Part shown: positions 1-7,430 of the stretch, piece by piece | Layout of the letters: each line of letters opens with the position of its first letter | Numbering within the stretch: the stretch's first letter is position 1 | From: Chloroflexota bacterium | GTDB lineage: Bacteria; Chloroflexota; Limnocylindria; QHBO01 | Direction: 5' to 3' | Assembly (NCBI GenBank): GCA_005882055.1 | Contig: VBGQ01000025.1 | Location: 1 to 24,259 of the forward strand | DNA length: 24,259 bases | Notes under the pieces: model-generated | Seen by the model: only the letters and a program-made list of their open reading frames with translations | The model's database searches: none | Told to the model about the DNA's origin: nothing | Made by a program: the position numbers and the translations under genes

Positions 1-2
1 GG

Positions 3-149
3 GCGGAGGACTACGCGGCTCCCCGCCGCGTACAGATCGAGGGCTCGCCTTCGAGGCGGCCGAGCAGGTCGTCGGCGCTCGGAGAGCGCCCGGGAATCAC
101 CGAAGAGGGAATGATCAGGGACCTGCTGTTCACCGTGGCCCGAGGATAG
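3..149 (+). CDS. Possible 3' end of a truncated gene
   Basis: An open frame enters from the left edge and stops with TAG at 147-149. The readable peptide is about 48 residues and ends in GMIRDLLFTVARG. Its third codon positions are GC-rich (roughly 80%), but an antisense frame over the same bases scores about the same, so composition does not settle it. No family is recognised. It could be the C-terminus of a gene outside the window or simply non-coding. Confidence is low because only the tail is visible. Confidence 0.22.
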   Translation, partial: AEDYAAPRRVQIEGSPSRRPSRSSALGERPGITEEGMIRDLLFTVARG

Positions 150-174
150 CCGCCCCACTGGCAAGGCACAAGCG

Positions 175-192
175 CCCGCTGAGGCGAGCGGG
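175..192. terminator. Weak hairpin upstream of the flavoprotein gene
   Basis: CCCGCT at 175-180 pairs with AGCGGG at 187-192 around a 6-nt loop. It lies about 25 nt after the possible stop at 149 and just upstream of the next promoter box. There is no T-tract, so a terminator role is only suggested by position. Confidence 0.25.
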
Positions 193-201
193 CTGCGCCC
201 G

Positions 202-207
202 TATCAT
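202..207 (+). promoter_or_regulatory. -10 box TATCAT for a leaderless start
   Basis: TATCAT sits 6 nt before the GTG at 214. The gap is too short for a 5' UTR with a ribosome binding site, so transcription probably begins at or next to the start codon. The same layout recurs at several genes in this window. Confidence 0.55.
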
Positions 208-213
208 GCGAGA

Positions 214-1599
214 GTGACTGACCACTACGACATCGCTATCGTCGGCGCCGGGGCGGCCGGCGAGGCGGCGGCCCATCTTGCCGGAAGCCGGGGCGCCACG
301 GTCGCCATCATCGAGCGTGACCTGTTCGGCGGCGGCTGTCCGTACTGGCAGTGCATGCCATCCAAGGCGCTGCTGCACGCCGCCGCCGTCCATCACGCCG
401 GCGGGGACTTCCCGTGGCCGACGGCGAGCGACTTCCGCGACTGGATGATCAACCGCGAGAAGATCGACTACCCCGATGACTCCAGCCATGTCCGCGAGCT
501 CACGGCCGGCGGCGCGGTCCCGATCCGAGGCGCGGCGCGCTTCATCGGACCCGGGAAGCTGGAGGTCACGCCGTCGAAGACATCGGGCGCGAGCCCCAAG
601 CCGATGGAGCTGGAAGCCGAGCACGTCATCCTGGCCGTCGGGTCGTTCTCCAAGGTGCCGCAGCTGCCCGGTCTGGACGATATCGAGTACTGGACCAACA
701 AGAGGGGGACCGCCACGCGGGAGCTGCCGGACGGCATGGTGGTCCTGGGCGGCGGACCCTCCGGCGTGGAGCTGTCCCAGGTCTATGCGCGCTACGGGGT
801 GCCGGTGACCATCGTGCACCCCCGCGATCGCGTGCACGATCGCGAGCACCCACGTAGCTCGGATTACCTCGCGGCCGGCCTGAAGCGAGACGGCGTCACG
901 CTGCGGCTGGGGGTCCGGGCCGTGGGCGTGCGAGCCAGGAGCGGGACCAATGGACGCCACGTCGTGGACCTCTCCGACGGAAGCACCGCGGAGGGCGAAG
1001 CGATCCTCCTGACCATTGGGAGGGAGATCCCGCTCGGCGACTTGAACCTGGAGGCGATCAACGTCGAGGTCCGCGACGGTCGCGTGCGATCCGACGAGTA
1101 CCTGCGCATTGCACCCAACGTCTACGTCGTGGGCGACATCGCGGGCCCCGAGCTGCACACCCACACGGCCCACTACCAGGGCGAGATGGCGGTGATGGTG
1201 GCGCTGGGTGATGGCACCAAGCCAGACATGCACGCCATCCCCCGCGCAACCTACACCGACCCGGAGACCGCCTCGGTGGGCCTGATGGTCGACCAGGCCG
1301 CGGAGAAGGGGATCGACGCGATCGAGTTCACCCAGGACCTGGGGACGTCTGCCAAGGGCTACGTCGCCCAGGCTGAGGGGCACGTGACCATCGTCGTGGA
1401 CCGCACCGACCACACCCTGGTGGGCGCCTTCATGGCTGGACCGGCGGTCAGCGAGGCGATCCACGAAGCGGTCCTGGCGGTGAAGATGCGGGTCCGCGTC
1501 GAGGTGCTCGCAGACACGATCCATGCATTCCCGACCGTGTCCCGCGTCTTCGGCACCGCCTGCATCGAGGCAGCTCGCAAGCTCGCCGAGCCAGCCTGA
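214..1599 (+). CDS. Dihydrolipoamide dehydrogenase/mercuric reductase-like FAD oxidoreductase
   Basis: This is a class I pyridine nucleotide-disulfide oxidoreductase of 461 residues, the usual family length. The FAD-binding GAGAAG lies at residues 11-16. A redox-active CPYWQC (Cys42 and Cys47) takes the place of the usual CLNVGC. An NAD(P)-binding GGGPSG follows near 179-184, then the second FAD motif VVGDIAG near 305-311, and a dimerisation domain. The C-terminal motif that reads HAHPTxSE in dihydrolipoamide dehydrogenase is HAFPTVSR here (437-444). The catalytic His and its partner Glu are therefore Phe439 and Arg444, which resembles mercuric reductase and argues against a standard lipoamide dehydrogenase. 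The substrate is unknown. The GTG start is chosen because TATCAT precedes it by 6 nt and the Rossmann strand begins directly after it. The MFS gene follows 8 nt downstream, so the two probably form one operon. Confidence 0.88.
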   Translation: MTDHYDIAIVGAGAAGEAAAHLAGSRGATVAIIERDLFGGGCPYWQCMPSKALLHAAAVHHAGGDFPWPTASDFRDWMINREKIDYPDDSSHVRELTAGGAVPIRGAARFIGPGKLEVTPSKTSGASPKPMELEAEHVILAVGSFSKVPQLPGLDDIEYWTNKRGTATRELPDGMVVLGGGPSGVELSQVYARYGVPVTIVHPRDRVHDREHPRSSDYLAAGLKRDGVTLRLGVRAVGVRARSGTNGRHVVDLSDGSTAEGEAILLTIGREIPLGDLNLEAINVEVRDGRVRSDEYLRIAPNVYVVGDIAGPELHTHTAHYQGEMAVMVALGDGTKPDMHAIPRATYTDPETASVGLMVDQAAEKGIDAIEFTQDLGTSAKGYVAQAEGHVTIVVDRTDHTLVGAFMAGPAVSEAIHEAVLAVKMRVRVEVLADTIHAFPTVSRVFGTACIEAARKLAEPA

Positions 1600-1607
1600 G
1601 CGTACCG

Positions 1608-2816
1608 ATGGCCGCCATCGGTTCCGGATCTGGCGGCAGCAGCACCTCGCGGGCAGCCGCGCTGCGACTGGTCGTCCTGTTCGGGGTCGTCAGCCTCTTC
1701 GCGGACATGGTGTACGAGGGCGGCCGCTCGATCACCGGCCCGTACCTCGCCCTGCTTGGCGCGAGCGGAGCGGCGGTCGGGATCGTGGCCGGCGGCGGGG
1801 AGCTGCTGGGATATGCGCTGCGGCTCGTCTCGGGTCGCGTGGCGGACGCCACCCGGCTCTACTGGCCGCTGACCATCGCCGGCTACCTGGTGCAGATGCT
1901 GGCCGTGCCGGCCCTGGCGTTGGTCGGCAGCTGGCCGGCGGCCGCCTCATTGATCGTCCTCGAGCGCGTCGGGAAGGCGATGCGCAACCCGCCCCGGGAC
2001 GCGATGCTGGCCGGCGCCTCGTCGGAGATCGGCCGCGGCTGGGCGTTTGGCGTTCACGAGGCACTGGACCAGGTGGGCGCGCTTGTCGGTCCGCTGCTGG
2101 CGGCGCTCATCCTGGCATTGCAGGGCAGCTACCAGCTCGCGTTCGCGATCCTGGCCATCCCGGCAGCGATCACGCTCGCCACCCTGGCGGTCGCCCGCAT
2201 GACCTACCCCGATCCGGGCGGCGTTTCGGCTCGCAAGGCAGACGTGCGTACGGAAGGCCTGTCCAACACCTTCTGGCTGTACATCGCCGGCGCAGGACTG
2301 GTGGGTGCGGGTTTCGCAGACTTCTCGCTCATGGCCTTCCACTTCCAGAAGGCGCACACGGTGGCCGGCGGATTGGTCCCGGTCTTCTACGCCCTGGCGA
2401 TGGGCACCAGCGGACTCGGATCCTTGCTCTTCGGCCGGCTCTTCGATCGGCGCGGGATCGTGGTGCTCGTACCGTTGACTGCGCTGACCGCACTCTTCGC
2501 GCCCCTCGCCTTCCTGGGCAACGGCACAGCTGCGTTCTTCGGGACGGTCCTCTGGGGCGTGGGCCTGGGCGTCCACGAATCGGTGATGCAGGCCGCGGTC
2601 GCCCAGGTCGTGCCCGCCGGGAGATTGGCCTCCGCCTACGGGCTGTTCAACCTGGGGTTCGGGGTCGCCTGGTTCGCTGGCAGCGCGGTGATGGGCCTGC
2701 TCTACGACGTGTCGATCCCGGCCCTGGTCATCTTCTCGATCATCGCCGAACTCGCCGCGATTCCCATCTTCCTGCGCCTTCGCCGCAATCCCGCCCTGCG
2801 CGGCAGCGCCGGATAG
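1608..2816 (+). CDS. MFS transporter
   Basis: This is a 402-residue inner-membrane protein with about 12 hydrophobic segments, typical of the major facilitator superfamily. The N-terminal helix carries FADMVYEGGRS, and a cytoplasmic loop near residues 125-131 carries RNPPRDA, seen in a widespread but uncharacterised MFS subgroup. The substrate cannot be read from sequence. The ATG at 1608 is 8 nt after the flavoprotein stop, so the gene is probably co-transcribed with it. A strong hairpin 13 nt after the stop ends the unit. The pairing suggests that the flavoprotein acts on, or protects against, a compound the transporter moves, but that is inference. Confidence 0.87.
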   Translation: MAAIGSGSGGSSTSRAAALRLVVLFGVVSLFADMVYEGGRSITGPYLALLGASGAAVGIVAGGGELLGYALRLVSGRVADATRLYWPLTIAGYLVQMLAVPALALVGSWPAAASLIVLERVGKAMRNPPRDAMLAGASSEIGRGWAFGVHEALDQVGALVGPLLAALILALQGSYQLAFAILAIPAAITLATLAVARMTYPDPGGVSARKADVRTEGLSNTFWLYIAGAGLVGAGFADFSLMAFHFQKAHTVAGGLVPVFYALAMGTSGLGSLLFGRLFDRRGIVVLVPLTALTALFAPLAFLGNGTAAFFGTVLWGVGLGVHESVMQAAVAQVVPAGRLASAYGLFNLGFGVAWFAGSAVMGLLYDVSIPALVIFSIIAELAAIPIFLRLRRNPALRGSAG

Positions 2817-2828
2817 CGAAAACGGAGG

Positions 2829-2854
2829 GGCGGGACGGCCGAGGCCGTCCCGCC
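2829..2854. terminator. Hairpin terminator between convergent genes
   Basis: GGCGGGACGGC (2829-2839) pairs perfectly with GCCGTCCCGCC (2844-2854), an 11-bp stem around the 4-nt loop CGAG. It lies between the stops of the MFS gene (2816) and the phosphoesterase (2895), which face each other, so it can serve both. There is no clear T-tract, as is common in GC-rich bacteria. Confidence 0.75.
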
Positions 2855-2894
2855 GCCCACGAGGGAATGCCGGACGCAACGGCGCCGGGCTAGG

Positions 2895-4043
2895 TCAGTG
2901 CTGCAGCAGGCCGGTCATCGAGCTGACGTTCGCGGCGTCAGCCGCGTATCCGAGGTAGCCAAGGTTCCAGACCTGCTCGATGGTCCGCAGCAGGGAGTAG
3001 TGGTTGTACGGCGTGTCATCGGTCAGGCCACGCGCGCCATTGCGAGCAATCACGATGCTGGGAATCAGGCCTCCGCCGAACTGGCCCGTGTACCAGAAGT
3101 GGCCCGGACCGTTGTCCATGAACTCGTAGCCATACGGCAGGGGCGGCGCGCTGCCGTATCCGGGAGAGTCGCAGCAACCGCTGACATCGGCCCACAGGTC
3201 TGTCTCGATCGCCGCGCCCGAGAAATCGGCCTCATCGGTCAGGATGAAGATGACGCTGTTGCCGGTCCAGGCCTTTGAGCTGGTGATGGTCTCGACGGCC
3301 TGCTGCACGAAGGCATCCGCCTTCTGCTTGAGCGCCGCGTCATTTGCATCATCGACGGTGCTGCCGTACGGGCAGGGCGTCTCGGCATGGCCGGGCACCG
3401 ACACGTAGACGCCGCCGTGCATGTCGTTGCACTGGTTGGGGCTGATCCACACGAAGTCCGGCGCGTGGGACCCGTTGAGGTCTGTCGCCAGGTCGGTGTA
3501 GAGCTTGATCTTTGCCAGGCGTGCCGGGCTGGCGAGCACGTCATCCATCAGGACGAACGGATTGTGCTTGTTGGTGTAGAGGGCCGCGCCATTCGGCGGG
3601 AAAGCGGCGGCATCGGGATAGATGGCACCCGTGAACCCGGCGTAGGGCATCGTGTCCATGTAGGCGCCCCATGACTTGCCGGCGCCCTCGAGCTGGTCGA
3701 CCAGGTTCGGCCAGTCGTAGTGATTGGTCGCCACGTCGTTCATGCGGGTGATGTCGAGCTGGCCGGTGATCGCCGCCACGTAGTTCGGCTGGCTGGGATG
3801 CGTCACCCCGTAATAGTTGGTGGCCTCGGCATACGTGCTTGCCAGGCTGGTGATGTACGGGGCGTTGGGGTCACCGATCACGGTCGACTGGCTGTGGTTC
3901 TCGAGCATGATCACGAAGATGCGCTTGACCGCGGCGTTGTCACCGCTCTGGGCGCTGTGGGCGGCCACGGTGGTCGCGGACGAGAGTGCGAGCATGATCG
4001 CGAGGGCGATCGCGGAGCGCGGAAGCTTGTGTCTCTTCGACAC
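2895..4043 (-). CDS. Secreted phosphoesterase (phospholipase C/acid phosphatase family)
   Basis: This 382-residue protein has an N-terminal signal peptide: a basic start, a hydrophobic stretch at about residues 11-28, and probable cleavage near residues 28-30. The mature part shows phosphoesterase-family (PF04185) marks: MLENHS (46-51), THPSQPNY (81-88) and, further on, a metal-site TDEADF. The family hydrolyses phosphate esters, including phospholipids, outside the cytoplasm. The exact substrate is unknown. The GTG at 4043 is chosen because a strong AGGAGGT (4051-4057) lies 7 nt upstream and the signal peptide begins immediately. A TAGGCT -10-like box lies at 4104-4109, and the palindrome CGAACGCGTTCG lies just upstream of that. 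The gene ends against the hairpin shared with the MFS gene. Confidence 0.85.
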   Translation of the reverse strand: MSKRHKLPRSAIALAIMLALSSATTVAAHSAQSGDNAAVKRIFVIMLENHSQSTVIGDPNAPYITSLASTYAEATNYYGVTHPSQPNYVAAITGQLDITRMNDVATNHYDWPNLVDQLEGAGKSWGAYMDTMPYAGFTGAIYPDAAAFPPNGAALYTNKHNPFVLMDDVLASPARLAKIKLYTDLATDLNGSHAPDFVWISPNQCNDMHGGVYVSVPGHAETPCPYGSTVDDANDAALKQKADAFVQQAVETITSSKAWTGNSVIFILTDEADFSGAAIETDLWADVSGCCDSPGYGSAPPLPYGYEFMDNGPGHFWYTGQFGGGLIPSIVIARNGARGLTDDTPYNHYSLLRTIEQVWNLGYLGYAADAANVSSMTGLLQH

Positions 4044-4050
4044 GAGCGGT

Positions 4051-4057
4051 ACCTCCT
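4051..4057 (-). promoter_or_regulatory. Ribosome binding site of the phosphoesterase
   Basis: AGGAGGT on the minus strand, 7 nt before the GTG at 4043. It fixes the start codon. Confidence 0.8.
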
Positions 4058-4103
4058 CTGGCTGATGCTGAGGGTTGGCAGCTGAGGCGGCTCGGGGTCC
4101 TCC

Positions 4104-4125
4104 AGCCTAGTCCCGAACGCGTTCG
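4104..4125 (-). promoter_or_regulatory. Phosphoesterase promoter -10 box with adjacent palindrome
   Basis: On the minus strand TAGGCT (4109-4104) resembles a -10 box about 60 nt upstream of the GTG. Directly upstream of it is the perfect 12-nt palindrome CGAACGCGTTCG (4114-4125), where an operator would block RNA polymerase. No good -35 hexamer is visible. Confidence 0.35.
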
Positions 4126-4232
4126 CGTGCGTGGCATGTCGGCCGCCCCGGTGCCTGCACGCACCGCCTGCCGCCGAGGCAAATGGAGCGTCATCAACGC
4201 GTTGCAGGATGGCGCGTACCATTCCCGGCCCG

Positions 4233-5143
4233 ATGACCTCATCGCTCCTGCAACCCTCTCACCCCGCTGCCGCGCTCGACACGCGCGGCAGGCCCCTGCG
4301 CGACCTGCGGATCTCCGTGACCGACCGATGCAACTTCCGTTGCGTGTACTGCATGCCACGCGACACGTTCGGCCCGGATCACGCCTTCCTCCCCCGCGCC
4401 AAGATCCTCACCTTCGAAGAAATCACTCGTCTGGCCGGGATCTTCACCCGCCTGGGAGTCACCAAGGTCCGCCTCACCGGGGGCGAGCCTCTCGTCCGCG
4501 GTGACCTCGAAACGCTCGTCGCCATGCTCCGCGCCAACCCGGCGATCAGCGACCTGACCCTCACCACCAACGGCTCGTTGCTGGCGAAGCGCGCAAGAGG
4601 CCTGGCTGAGGCTGGGCTCAACCGGGTGACGATCTCGCTCGATGCCCTCGACGACCCCACCTTCGCCCGTATGAACGACGCGCGATTCCCCGTGGCTCGG
4701 GTGATGGAGGGCGTGCAGGCCGCGGAGGAGGCGGGCCTGGGTCCCATCAAGGTCAACATGGTCGTGAAGCGCGGCCTCAACGAGTCGAGCATCCTGCCCA
4801 TGGCCCGCTGGGCACGCGAGACGGGCGCGATCCTGCGGATCATCGAGTACATGGACGTCGGGCACTCCAACGGCTGGCGGATGGACGATGTCGTGCCGGC
4901 AGCCGAGGTCGTCGAGCTGATCGACCGGGAGATGCCGATCGAGCTTCTGCCCCCGAACTACGAGGGCGAGGTCGCCCTGCGCTGGCGCTATCGGGATCAC
5001 TGGTCAGGGGCGCATCGACCGATGACGAGATCGAAGCGCGCCTGCGCCGCGTCTGGAACCTGCGGGATGACCGGTACTCGGAGATCCGCTCGGCGCAGAC
5101 GGTGGACCTGCCCAAGGTGGAGATGAGCTACATCGGCGGCTGA
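4233..5143 (+). pseudogene. moaA: GTP 3',8-cyclase MoaA, disrupted by internal deletion and frameshift
   Basis: MoaA is a radical-SAM enzyme that performs the first step of molybdenum cofactor synthesis from GTP. The N-terminal part is intact: CNFRCVYC (Cys33, 37, 40) for the SAM-binding cluster and GGEPLVR near 83-89. The frame reads normally to LRWRYRD (codon 4995-4997). From 5000 the family sequence continues in another frame as LVRGASTDDEIEARL through SYIGG, stopping at 5141-5143, with the C-terminal Gly-Gly retained. About 45 residues expected between these points are missing, including the CxxC...C that binds the second [4Fe-4S] cluster. The unshifted frame runs on to 5126 with nonsense sequence. 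The ATG at 4233 is preferred, with TACCAT at 4217-4222; an in-frame ATG at 4209 is possible. This is either a true pseudogene or an assembly collapse. Confidence 0.85.
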
Positions 5144-5328
5144 CGGACCAATCGGCCAGCAATAGTGGCGCTGCAGCAATCCTGGCGCGAGGTCCACTGA
5201 CTCGGTAGCAATCCGGCTACTGATGGTTGCCATTCAGCGATCCCGAGGCGTCGGGCGGCGCCGTCAGCAGTCGCCGATCGACGCAAGGCTACGAATCGTG
5301 GCGGCGGGACCCGACCAGGGCATCGGGG

Positions 5329-5334
5329 TAGGCT
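5329..5334 (+). promoter_or_regulatory. -10 box TAGGCT for a leaderless start
   Basis: TAGGCT lies 7 nt before the ATG at 5342, and no ribosome binding site is present between them. Confidence 0.55.
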
Positions 5335-5341
5335 GTGCCGC

Positions 5342-6283
5342 ATGACCCCCACGCCATTCTTCGGCTATCACATGCCGAGCTTCTCGTTCCCCGACGCGAC
5401 GGATGAAACGCGCTTCGAGCGTCTCGTGACCCTCGCCCGCGCCGCCGAGGACGCTGGCTTCGACCTGATCACGGTCATGGACCACTTCTATCAGATCGGC
5501 GTGCACGGCTCGCAAGAGGAGCCGATGCTCGAGGCCTACGCCACCCTCTCCGCGCTCTCCGCCCGCACCAGCCGCGTCAAGCTGGGCACCATGGTGAGCG
5601 GCGTCACGTACCGCAATCCAGCGCTGCTGGCCAAGACGGTCACGACGCTCGACACCATCTCGAAAGGGCGCGCGGTCCTGGGGCTGGGTGCGGCATGGAA
5701 CGAGGACGAGCACCTCGGATACGGCTTCGAGTTCCCGCCCATCGGCGAGCGGATGACCCGCCTCGAGGAGGCGCTCCGGATCTGCAAGCTGATGTTCACC
5801 GAGGAGAGCCCCAGCTTCGAGGGCCGCTACTACCGCATCGAGCGGGCCCTCAACTTCCCGCGACCGATCCAGCCGGGCGGCCCGCCCATCCTGATAGGCG
5901 GAAGCGGCGAGCGCCGGACGTTGAAGTACGTCGCCCGCTACGGCGACTGGTCCAACTGGTGGGGCTCGATGGACGAGCTCAAGCACTACAGCGAGGTGCT
6001 CGACCGCCACTGCGAGGCGGAGGGCCGCGACCCGACCACGATCCTGCGCACGATCATGTCTCCGGTGATCCTGGTCGCGGACCAGGGCCAGGCGGAGGCA
6101 ACGCTGGCGCACCTCACTCCCGAGCGCCGGGCGCAGGTGCGTCCTGCGACGCCGCCAGAGGCCGCCGAGATCCTGAAGCCCTACCTCGACGCGGGATTCG
6201 GCGGGTTCATCTTCCGCAACACGACCATGCTGACCCCCGATGCGATCGGCCTGGCCGGCGAGCTGATCGGGTTGATGCGCTAG
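5342..6283 (+). CDS. LLM-class F420-dependent oxidoreductase
   Basis: This 313-residue protein has the luciferase-like monooxygenase TIM-barrel fold. Recognisable parts are ARAAEDAGFDLITVMDHF near residues 30-47, LGTMVSGVTYRNPALLAK, the conserved LGLGAAWNEDEH, and PILIGGSGERRTL near 180. These match the F420-dependent branch rather than the FMN-dependent bacterial luciferases. The substrate cannot be assigned. No F420 biosynthesis gene is in the window, so cofactor choice rests on family resemblance. The ATG at 5342 follows a TAGGCT box by 7 nt. The 198-nt gap upstream shows no gene. The stop codon shares a CTAG palindrome with the convergent xdhC stop. Confidence 0.85.
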   Translation: MTPTPFFGYHMPSFSFPDATDETRFERLVTLARAAEDAGFDLITVMDHFYQIGVHGSQEEPMLEAYATLSALSARTSRVKLGTMVSGVTYRNPALLAKTVTTLDTISKGRAVLGLGAAWNEDEHLGYGFEFPPIGERMTRLEEALRICKLMFTEESPSFEGRYYRIERALNFPRPIQPGGPPILIGGSGERRTLKYVARYGDWSNWWGSMDELKHYSEVLDRHCEAEGRDPTTILRTIMSPVILVADQGQAEATLAHLTPERRAQVRPATPPEAAEILKPYLDAGFGGFIFRNTTMLTPDAIGLAGELIGLMR

Positions 6284-7398
6284 CGCTCGTCACCGTGAAT
6301 CGGACCGGTCGTGTCTCGCAGCGGCCGGCCAGAGTGGCCGCGCTCGACGGCCAGGATCTCCGCGACCAGCGCGGCCGCGACCTCCTCGGGCTCCTCGGCG
6401 CCCAGGTCAAGGCCCGCAGGGGCATGCAGGCGCTCATGGTCGCCATCGGTCAGCGTGACGCCCCCCTCCTCGAGCTCGCGCAGCAGCCTGGCTGAGCGCT
6501 CGCGCGGGCCGAGCAGGCCAAGGTAGGCGAGACGCGCCATGCCGGCGTGTGCGATCGAGCGCAGGTACTCGCCATCGCGCAGGTAGTTGTGGCTCATCAG
6601 CACCACCGCGGTGCGTTCGTCGGGACCGATGGCCTCGGCGACCTCCCCTGGGGCGGCGTCGATGAATGCATGGGCCTCGGGAAAGCGCTGGTGATTGAGC
6701 AGCTTGCGGCGCACGTCCGCGACAACGACGCGCCAGCCCATCGCCGATGCCTGCCGTGCGAGCGGGATGGCGTCGTGGCCGGCGCCGCAGACGACGACCC
6801 GGAGCGGCGGCCGCGCAACCTCGACGAAGGCTCGGGCCTCGCTTCCGAGGGTGACGACCTGCGAACGACCATCGGCCAGCGCGTCTCGCGCGGCGGCGCG
6901 CGCCGCGGGGTCGAGGCTGGCCGAGATGCCGCCGCTCACGGAACCGTCCGGCTCCAGCAGCAATCGCGCCCCAAGGGGCGCAGCGGGGCTGGCCGACTCG
7001 ACGACCGTCAGCAACGCAGCGGGCTGGTTTGCATCCACGGCTTCACGGAACGCCGCGGCCGTCGCCACGGCCATGGCGCCCGGCTCGACGAAGACGTCGA
7101 TGGCGCCGTTGCAGCCGAGCCCGTAGCCCCAGATCTCGTCGCCCTCCGCGGTCATGTCGAAGGTCAGCAGCCGTGGCTCGCCGCTGGCCATGACCTCGCG
7201 CCCGATCCGAGCGACGTCACCCTCGAGGCAGCCGCCCGAGAGGTTTCCGATGGGCTCCCCCGAGGCTGGAACGAGGTAGCGCGCCCCTGCCCGCCGGTAG
7301 GTCGATCCTCGCGTGGCGACGATGGTGGCCAGCGCCATCGGCTCGTCGCGGGCCGCCAGCTCCGAGATCGCCGCCAGGACCTCCTGGATCTCGCTCAC
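6280..7398 (-). CDS. XdhC/CoxI family molybdenum-enzyme maturation factor
   Basis: XdhC proteins bind molybdenum cofactor, promote its sulfuration and deliver it to xanthine dehydrogenase-family enzymes. This protein has 372 residues from the chosen start. The N-terminal XdhC/CoxI domain shows ATIVATRGSTYRRAGA and GNLSGGCLEGDV (roughly residues 23-66). The C-terminal Rossmann domain starts at VVVCGAGHDAIPLA (about 205) and includes SHNYLRDGEYL and GLLGPRER. The GTG at 7398 is preferred over one at 7428: TAGCAT lies 7 nt upstream, family members start near here, and 7428 would leave only 2 nt before the divergent gene. No xanthine or CO dehydrogenase is nearby, so the client enzyme is elsewhere. 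The 3' end overlaps the LLM gene by 4 nt. Confidence 0.86.
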   Translation of the reverse strand: MSEIQEVLAAISELAARDEPMALATIVATRGSTYRRAGARYLVPASGEPIGNLSGGCLEGDVARIGREVMASGEPRLLTFDMTAEGDEIWGYGLGCNGAIDVFVEPGAMAVATAAAFREAVDANQPAALLTVVESASPAAPLGARLLLEPDGSVSGGISASLDPAARAAARDALADGRSQVVTLGSEARAFVEVARPPLRVVVCGAGHDAIPLARQASAMGWRVVVADVRRKLLNHQRFPEAHAFIDAAPGEVAEAIGPDERTAVVLMSHNYLRDGEYLRSIAHAGMARLAYLGLLGPRERSARLLRELEEGGVTLTDGDHERLHAPAGLDLGAEEPEEVAAALVAEILAVERGHSGRPLRDTTGPIHGDER

Positions 7399-7405
7399 GG
7401 CTCCG

Positions 7406-7411
7406 ATGCTA
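7406..7411 (-). promoter_or_regulatory. -10 box TAGCAT of xdhC (leaderless)
   Basis: TAGCAT on the minus strand ends 7 nt before the GTG at 7398. It lies only 7 bp from the opposite-facing box at 7419-7424, so the two promoters overlap. Confidence 0.5.
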
Positions 7412-7418
7412 CGTCCTC

Positions 7419-7424
7419 GATAAT
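7419..7424 (+). promoter_or_regulatory. -10 box GATAAT of the GNAT gene (leaderless)
   Basis: GATAAT matches the TATAAT consensus at 5 of 6 positions and ends 6 nt before the ATG at 7431. Confidence 0.5.
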
Positions 7425-7430
7425 CCACGA

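Noticed and set aside
823..846. Inverted repeat CGCGATCG...CGATCGCG with a HIP1-like octamer
   Set aside because: It lies inside the flavoprotein coding sequence, where Arg/Asp/His codons in GC-rich DNA produce it, and it is not repeated elsewhere in the window.
130..1524. 464-codon minus-strand open frame opposite the flavoprotein
   Set aside because: It is Arg/His/Asp-rich with no motifs and mirrors a well-defined gene, as expected from antisense shadows in GC-rich DNA.
4114..4125. LexA (SOS) box at CGAACGCGTTCG
   Set aside because: The Gram-positive-type LexA site needs CGAAC-N4-GTTCG; here the spacer is 2 nt, so the halves are on the wrong face.
5144..5341. Three near-repeats of AGCAATC after moaA
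   Set aside because: They are short (7-9 nt), irregularly spaced and without a downstream gene relationship; chance is sufficient.
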